10,203 bases of DNA, taken from the NCBI GenBank assembly GCA_029240015.1, contig JARBTU010000037.1, forward strand, positions 1 through 10,203, given 5' to 3'. Positions 6,765-10,203 of this stretch are shown piece by piece. Source of the DNA: Oscillospiraceae bacterium (lineage in GTDB: Bacteria > Bacillota > Clostridia > Oscillospirales > Ruminococcaceae). The position numbers were made by a program, and so were the translations under genes. Positions within the stretch are counted from its first letter, which is position 1; every line of letters starts with the position of its first letter. The notes beneath the pieces were generated by a model. The model saw only the letters and a list, made by a program, of their open reading frames with translations, searched no databases and was not told where the DNA came from.

Positions 6765-7565
6765 TTATTTTTTTGAAGTGTGATTCAAAACATACTCGTC
6801 AATTTTTCCTGCTTTTATCAATTTGTCAAGCGTGCTGTTGATAGAATCAAGAAGTTCTTTATTACCCTTTTGAACACAAATCGCATATTCTTCTTCTGTG
6901 TTTGAACCATCTGCATAAACCATTTCTATTGCTTGTAATCCCTCGTTGGTTTTAGCAATCGATTCAGCAGGGAGCTTATCAATAACAACTGCGTCAATTC
7001 TTCCGGCAATCAAATCTTGCGAAGCAATAATTGCGTCGTCGTATGTTTTCAAAGCCTCGTTGCCTTTTAGCACCCCTTCAGAAATTTCATCATCTAGAAT
7101 GAGGTTGCCTGTTGTGGCTGTTTGCACACCGACTTTTTTGCCTTTTAAATCTTCAATCGTTTTTACGGTGCTACCTTTTTTTAATATTAAGTATTGTTTT
7201 GATTTAACATATTTAGTAGAGAAATCAACTTGCTCTAAACGCTCCGGTTTTACTGTCATTCCTGCTGCACCAAAGGCGCATTTTCCGGATTGAACAGCTC
7301 CGATAATAGTCTCAAATTCAACGTCTTTAATTTCAAGTGTAACGCCGATGTCTTTCGCAATTTCGTTTGCGATGTCAACGTCAACACCTGCAACATTACT
7401 TCCTTCCCTGTATTCAAAAGGAGGGAATGCAGCATTAGTATACATTACAATTTTCCCGGCTTTTTTAATGTTTTCTAAACTTTGAGGATTTTGCTTGGAA
7501 CATCCGGCCAATACGCCTACTGCCAAGACAGCGGCTAAAGCCATTGATATTACTTTTTTCATCAT
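6765..7565 (-). CDS. Amino-acid ABC importer, substrate-binding lipoprotein (SBP family 3)
   Basis: This extracellular receptor captures the amino acid and delivers it to the permease. It has 266 residues: a lipoprotein signal (MMKK, hydrophobic core, lipobox LAGC with Cys22), a short linker, then the bilobed family 3 fold from about 37 to 262. Ligand-pocket signatures are FPPFEY at 48-53, GAAGMTVKPERLEQVDFS at 99-116 with Arg109 as the likely carboxylate ligand, KVGVQTATTGN at 144-154, and DAVVIDKLPA at 191-200 with Asp196 as the likely amino-group ligand. These point to a polar or charged L-amino acid but do not fix which one. Two ATG codons are adjacent at the start; GGAG lies 5 bases before the first and 8 before the second, so the protein may instead have 265 residues. 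It is the first gene of the importer operon. Confidence 0.96.
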   Translation of the reverse strand: MMKKVISMALAAVLAVGVLAGCSKQNPQSLENIKKAGKIVMYTNAAFPPFEYREGSNVAGVDVDIANEIAKDIGVTLEIKDVEFETIIGAVQSGKCAFGAAGMTVKPERLEQVDFSTKYVKSKQYLILKKGSTVKTIEDLKGKKVGVQTATTGNLILDDEISEGVLKGNEALKTYDDAIIASQDLIAGRIDAVVIDKLPAESIAKTNEGLQAIEMVYADGSNTEEEYAICVQKGNKELLDSINSTLDKLIKAGKIDEYVLNHTSKK

Positions 7566-7595
7566 AAATTCTCCATTCTATGTATGCCAGTCTTT

Positions 7596-7733
7596 TTAGG
7601 CACATAAAAATATTTTTATAAATGCACAAAGCGACTCTTTGTACATTTTCATACCGTTAAAAATAAAGGATATTCAGCAGGAACTGTATTAAAACCCAGC
7701 TGTTTCATCCTTTTTAAACCTATTAATAATTTA
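7596..7733 (-). promoter_or_regulatory. Structured leader of the amino-acid importer operon, with two hairpins and tiny reading frames
   Basis: Between the likely promoter and the binding-protein start lie about 160 bases with visible structure, read on the minus strand. First is a two-part hairpin (7665-7713): outer stem AAAGGA/TCCTTT, inner stem CAGC/GCTG extended by GG/CC past an A-A or T-T mismatch, followed by ATTTTT as in an intrinsic terminator. Second is a 9-bp hairpin TGTACAAAG/CTTTGTGCA (7623-7645) with one G-U pair and a 5-base loop. Third is a perfect 16-bp AT palindrome (7604-7619). Two short frames overlap by ATGA: 7649-7708 (19 codons) and 7596-7652 (18 codons). None has a good ribosome binding site. 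No known riboswitch or T-box consensus is recognisable. The first hairpin could instead end transcripts of the upstream pseudouridine synthase gene. Confidence 0.4.
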
Positions 7734-7756
7734 ACATAATTTTAATGGGTTTGCAA
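7728..7756 (-). promoter_or_regulatory. Possible promoter of the amino-acid importer operon
   Basis: On the minus strand TTGCAA (7751-7756) is followed after 17 bases by TAAATT (7728-7733), preceded by TGT in the extended -10 position. The -35 is fair and the -10 matches four of six consensus bases. No better candidate is seen nearer the gene. Confidence 0.45.
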
Positions 7757-7762
7757 TAGCAA

Positions 7763-7780
7763 TATGCAATAAAATTCATA
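7763..7780 (-). promoter_or_regulatory. ARG-box-like operator candidate
   Basis: The minus strand reads TATGAATTTTATTGCATA, an imperfect inverted repeat resembling the ArgR/AhrC ARG box (TNTGAATWWWWATTCANW). It lies directly upstream of the candidate -35 of the importer operon. The right half is degenerate (TTGCATA), so this is a suggestion only. Confidence 0.25.
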
Positions 7781-7813
7781 ATAATTTATAAATATACATC
7801 GTTCATTATTATG
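7777..7813 (-). terminator. Weak AT-only hairpin at the end of the pseudouridine synthase gene
   Basis: On the minus strand CATAATAAT and ATTATTATG form a perfect 9-bp stem around a 19-base loop, followed by AATTTTATT. The left arm includes the gene's TAA stop. With only one G-C pair the stem would be unstable, so it is a poor terminator; it is the only one directly at the gene end. Confidence 0.25.
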
Positions 7814-8675
7814 CTTCCACAAGGCTTTTCATGTCTTTCGGAAGAGGGCAGGAGATTTCAATCACTTTATTGGTGACGGGATGTGCAAATCGGACCAGAG
7901 AACAATGCAGGGCATGGCGGGGAATATCGCACAGACTTCCGCCGTACATTTCATCCCCTGCTAAGGAATGACCTATAAAAGAGAAATGAACTCGGATTTG
8001 GTGGGTGCGCCCTGTTTCCAGCAGGATTTTAAGCAAAGTATATTTCTCATTATGTGAGATTACCTGATAATGGGTAACCGCACGTTGCCCGAGGGGGGAA
8101 ACCTCTCTGGTGATGATACTCTCGCCTTTTCGGGCGATAGGGGCATCAATCGTTCCTTTTGGGTCAGGAAGAACGCCGCAGCAGACTGCGGTATATTCTT
8201 TGTAAAGAGTTCCCGATAATTTGGAGGCACACAGACCATTTTTAGCAACCACGCAAAGTCCCGTGGTGTCGCGGTCAAGGCGGTTGATTGGGCGGAACAT
8301 CAATGCCTGATTGGTTTTCTCACAATAGGCCCAAAAAACATTGGCAAGCGTGTCCATCCTGTGCTTGATAGAGGGATGAACAGGCATATTTGCGGGTTTG
8401 TCGAATATCATTACATCATCATCTTCATATACAATTGGTGCAAAAAGATCATGGTTGGGAAACGCTTTAGCCTCGTCTTCAAGAATAATCGTCAACACAT
8501 CTCCTTGGGAGAGTTTGTCTATCATTCGGATATGTTCTCCGTTCAGAGAGATATTTTTGCGGGAGAGCTTTAATTTTCTGATTAATGCGCCCGAAAAGCC
8601 TTTTTCTTTTCTCAGAAAATCTTCCACTTTTCGCCCGTGGTCAACAGCGGCGATATGATATTCAAGCGTTCTCAT
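7809..8675 (-). CDS. RluA/RluD-family RNA pseudouridine synthase
   Basis: This 288-residue cytoplasmic enzyme isomerises specific uridines in RNA to pseudouridine. An S4 RNA-binding domain occupies about 13-65 (KVEDFLRKEKGFSGALIRKL is its first half). The catalytic domain begins near 80. It contains FDKPANMPVHPS at 91-102, the catalytic motif INRLDRDTTG at 130-139 with nucleophile Asp134, YKEYTAVCCG at 158-167, and LETGRTHQIRVHF at 219-231. The family's more common HRLD is NRLD here, a variant I associate with several Gram-positive paralogues. AAGGAGC (plus-strand 8681-8687) lies 5 bases before the ATG. Bacillota usually carry several RluA paralogues, and the target (23S rRNA or tRNA site) cannot be assigned from sequence. 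The promoter is not evident: a large palindrome occupies most of the short upstream gap. Confidence 0.94.
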   Translation of the reverse strand: MRTLEYHIAAVDHGRKVEDFLRKEKGFSGALIRKLKLSRKNISLNGEHIRMIDKLSQGDVLTIILEDEAKAFPNHDLFAPIVYEDDDVMIFDKPANMPVHPSIKHRMDTLANVFWAYCEKTNQALMFRPINRLDRDTTGLCVVAKNGLCASKLSGTLYKEYTAVCCGVLPDPKGTIDAPIARKGESIITREVSPLGQRAVTHYQVISHNEKYTLLKILLETGRTHQIRVHFSFIGHSLAGDEMYGGSLCDIPRHALHCSLVRFAHPVTNKVIEISCPLPKDMKSLVEA

Positions 8676-8698
8676 TCGGTGCTCCTTAAAAATTCATA

Positions 8699-8730
8699 AC
8701 AATGCCCCAAACAATTGTTTGGGGCATTGT
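8699..8730 (-). terminator. Perfect 32-bp palindrome, probable terminator of the TM2 gene
   Basis: Both halves of 8699-8730 are exact complements (half-site ACAATGCCCCAAACAA). It lies 16 bases after the TM2 stop codon and 23 bases before the pseudouridine synthase start. As RNA it would fold into a GC-containing stem of about 14 bp with a tiny loop. On the minus strand the following bases are TATGAATTTTT, so the T-tract is not immediate and termination may be partial. An operator is the alternative. Confidence 0.65.
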
Positions 8731-8746
8731 GTCCAATAATCAAAAG

Positions 8747-9163
8747 CTATTCCTTTAAAGGAATATTATTTCCATCTACGTTAATACTTCCGGTCAAAAT
8801 CATGATTCCCTCAACAAGGCCCCAAATAGAAGTGACGATTCCACCAAATCCACAGGTCAAAAGAGTAATCAACAGTTGAGCAACTGCTTTGCCTGTATAA
8901 CCAAGATAAAAATTATGAATACCCAAAGAACCAAGAAGAATTCCTAAAACCCCTGCGGCAATTTTAGACTTTTGCTGGTAGTTTGCAGGAACACCCGGAT
9001 TTTGATTTAAGTTTGCTCCGCAATAAACACAAACGACAGCATTTGGGTCAACCTGAGCAGCACAGTTTTGGCAATGTGAATGCCCCGAGCCGACCGGCAC
9101 ACCGCAATGGGTGCAAACCGCTGAGTTTTGAAACAGTTCTTTTCCGCAATTCTTGCAGTACAT
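8747..9163 (-). CDS. Double zinc-ribbon TM2 domain membrane protein
   Basis: This 138-residue protein combines two N-terminal zinc ribbons with a C-terminal TM2 domain. The first ribbon has Cys3, Cys6, Cys17 and Cys20; the second has Cys31, Cys34, Cys45 and Cys48, all in CxxC pairs, so two zinc ions are expected. A short polar linker (50-65) leads to two membrane helices at about 68-88 and 93-124. Between them lies the TM2 signature GIHNFYLGYTGKA (81-93). With zinc ribbons in the cytoplasm both ends would face inward. The biochemical role of bacterial TM2 proteins is unknown. The Shine-Dalgarno sequence is weak (AAAGTGTGA before the ATG), yet the N-terminal MYCKNCGKEL is typical of such ribbons and supports the start. 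The gene is divergent from the glutamate dehydrogenase gene and has its own promoter. Confidence 0.93.
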   Translation of the reverse strand: MYCKNCGKELFQNSAVCTHCGVPVGSGHSHCQNCAAQVDPNAVVCVYCGANLNQNPGVPANYQQKSKIAAGVLGILLGSLGIHNFYLGYTGKAVAQLLITLLTCGFGGIVTSIWGLVEGIMILTGSINVDGNNIPLKE

Positions 9164-9227
9164 AAAATCACACTTTCTTTTTATAATAAAATAACACCTG
9201 CTAAATTATATACATGTTGTTGGCATC

Positions 9228-9256
9228 ATTATATCAAATATTTTGCAGCATGACAA
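9228..9256 (-). promoter_or_regulatory. Sigma-A type promoter of the TM2 gene
   Basis: On the minus strand TTGTCA (9251-9256, five of six consensus bases) and a perfect TATAAT (9228-9233) are spaced by 17 bases. A second TATAAT on the same strand (9205-9210) is preceded by TG but has no partner -35 at the right distance. Confidence 0.8.
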
Positions 9257-9265
9257 GAAATAATT

Positions 9266-9324
9266 ATTATAAATTAGGCATGCGTTGAATTATAAATGTA
9301 TTATAGTATAATAAAATTATAAAT
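9266..9324 (+). repeat. Three direct copies of ATTATAAAT around the glutamate dehydrogenase promoter
   Basis: Exact copies of the 9-mer start at 9266, 9289 and 9316: one upstream of the -35, one at the -35/spacer border and one just after the -10. The surrounding DNA is very AT-rich, so chance similarity is possible. Confidence 0.4.
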
Positions 9325-9334
9325 AATAAGGGGG
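9285..9334 (+). promoter_or_regulatory. Promoter and ribosome binding site of the glutamate dehydrogenase gene
   Basis: TTGAAT (9285-9290) and a perfect TATAAT (9307-9312) are separated by 16 bases. AAGGGGG (9328-9334) lies 7 bases before the ATG at 9342. The untranslated leader would be only about 20-25 bases, which leaves no room for a leader riboswitch. Confidence 0.75.
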
Positions 9335-9341
9335 CAATTAA

Positions 9342-10203
9342 ATGTCGTTAAAAAACAGTTATTTGCAGAGTGTCTATGACACGGTAGTAAAACGAAACGA
9401 AGGAGAACAAGAATTTTTACAGGCGATAAAAGAAGTTCTTGAATCTTTTGAAGTTGTTGTGGAAAGGAAACCTTCAATAATCGAAACAGGCGTTATTGAC
9501 AGGATCGTAGAACCCGAAAGGTTTATTCAATTCAGGGTTTCCTGGGTGGATGACCAAGGCAGAGTCCAGGTTAACAGAGGATTCAGAGTGCAGTTTAATT
9601 CTGCAATCGGTCCATACAAAGGAGGACTCCGCTTTCATCCTACCGTTTGCGCATCAGTCATCAAATTCCTCGGTTTTGAACAAGTGTTCAAAAACAGCTT
9701 GACCGGGCTTCCCATAGGAGGGGGAAAAGGTGGCTCTGATTTTGATCCGAAAGGGAAATCTGATGGAGAAATTATGCGCTTTTGCCAAAGCTTTATGACC
9801 GAGCTTTCAAAGCACATAGGAGCAGATATCGACGTTCCTGCGGGGGATATTGGTGTTGGTGCACGTGAAATCGGGTTTATGTATGGGCAATACAAACGTC
9901 TTAAGAATGAGTTCACAGGAGTGCTGACAGGGAAAGGGCTGACATATGGCGGTTCCTTGGTAAGAACGCAAGCAACAGGATATGGGCTTTTGTATTTTAC
10001 TGAAGAAATGATGAAGCAGATGAAAAACGAAACACTGGCAGGCAAAACAATTGTAATCTCCGGTTCGGGAAATGTCGCAATCCATGCCGCGCAAAAGGCA
10101 CAGGAACTTGGAGCAAAAGTGATTGCACTTTCCGATTCGCAGGGGTATGTATATGACCAAGATGGCATTAAACTGGATATCGTCCGCCAAATCAAAGAGG
10201 TGG
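9342..10203 (+). CDS. gdhA: Glutamate dehydrogenase, N-terminal 287 residues (3' end outside window)
   Basis: This enzyme interconverts 2-oxoglutarate plus ammonium and glutamate, linking carbon and nitrogen metabolism in the cytoplasm. The frame is open from the ATG at 9342 to the right edge, giving 287 of an expected roughly 445 residues. The substrate-binding domain shows PYKGGLRFHP at 91-100 (Lys93), Lys117 in FKNSLTGLP, the catalytic lysine region LPIGGGKGGSDFDPKG with Lys129, and the catalytic Asp169 in VPAGDIGVGAREIG. These correspond to Lys89, Lys113, Lys125 and Asp165 of the Clostridium symbiosum enzyme. The nucleotide-binding domain starts near 235 with VISGSGNVAIHAA. The GSGNVA fingerprint and SDSQG at 264-268 resemble the NADP-dependent E. 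coli type (GSGNVA, SDSSG) more than the NAD-dependent C. symbiosum type (GFGNVA, SGPDG), so a biosynthetic NADPH enzyme is inferred. The start is supported by AAGGGGG at 7 bases. Confidence 0.96.
   Translation, partial: MSLKNSYLQSVYDTVVKRNEGEQEFLQAIKEVLESFEVVVERKPSIIETGVIDRIVEPERFIQFRVSWVDDQGRVQVNRGFRVQFNSAIGPYKGGLRFHPTVCASVIKFLGFEQVFKNSLTGLPIGGGKGGSDFDPKGKSDGEIMRFCQSFMTELSKHIGADIDVPAGDIGVGAREIGFMYGQYKRLKNEFTGVLTGKGLTYGGSLVRTQATGYGLLYFTEEMMKQMKNETLAGKTIVISGSGNVAIHAAQKAQELGAKVIALSDSQGYVYDQDGIKLDIVRQIKEV

Noticed and set aside
7566..7808. T-box or known amino-acid riboswitch upstream of the importer
   Set aside because: No T-box consensus (GNTGGNACCGCG-like) or lysine, glycine or SAM aptamer core could be found by eye on the minus strand.
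9635..10195. Open frame of 186 codons on the minus strand
   Set aside because: It lies wholly antisense to the clear glutamate dehydrogenase coding sequence. Its translation is rich in Pro, Ser and Cys without any recognisable domain, and it has no ribosome binding site.
1..10203. Mobile elements, CRISPR arrays, tRNA/rRNA genes, phage or defence genes
   Set aside because: No transposase or integrase motifs, no regularly spaced repeats, no tRNA-like cloverleaf and no defence-type protein were seen. Gene content and style are uniform housekeeping.

Overview
The window looks like chromosomal housekeeping DNA from a low- to mid-GC Gram-positive anaerobe, most likely a member of the Clostridia (Bacillota). 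The signs are strong AGGAGG-type ribosome binding sites, many compact intrinsic terminators, an IreB (YrzL) homologue, a bifunctional NAD(P)H-hydrate repair enzyme, a lipoprotein-anchored amino-acid-binding protein, and AT-rich intergenic DNA with near-consensus sigma-A promoters. I cannot name the genus from sequence alone.

Left part, plus strand (1-4296). The 3' part of pheT (phenylalanyl-tRNA synthetase beta chain) runs in from the left edge. It is followed 25 bases later by a DUF554 membrane protein, probably in the same transcript. Next comes a single-gene unit for IreB with its own promoter and terminator. The bifunctional NAD(P)HX epimerase/dehydratase follows and ends in a strong bidirectional terminator.

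Middle part, minus strand (4339-7565). The first gene is an uncharacterised Ser-rich lipoprotein with its own promoter. Upstream of it, reading leftward, lies a complete polar amino-acid ABC importer: lipoprotein substrate-binding protein, then membrane permease, then ATPase. The permease and ATPase overlap by 14 bases. A hairpin lies between the binding-protein gene and the permease gene and may lower expression of the two downstream genes. The binding-protein gene has an unusually long, structured leader of about 160 bases.

Right part. An RluA-family pseudouridine synthase and a small double-zinc-ribbon TM2 membrane protein are on the minus strand. Divergent from them on the plus strand is the 5' part of a glutamate dehydrogenase gene, cut by the right edge. 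The importer and the glutamate dehydrogenase both concern amino-acid nitrogen, but nothing in the sequence shows that they are co-regulated.

I see no mobile element, CRISPR array, phage gene, tRNA or rRNA, and no convincing undescribed multi-gene system. The points most worth checking are the leader of the amino-acid importer (hairpins, two overlapping tiny reading frames, an ARG-box-like site), the uncharacterised lipoprotein, and the repeated 9-mer around the glutamate dehydrogenase promoter.
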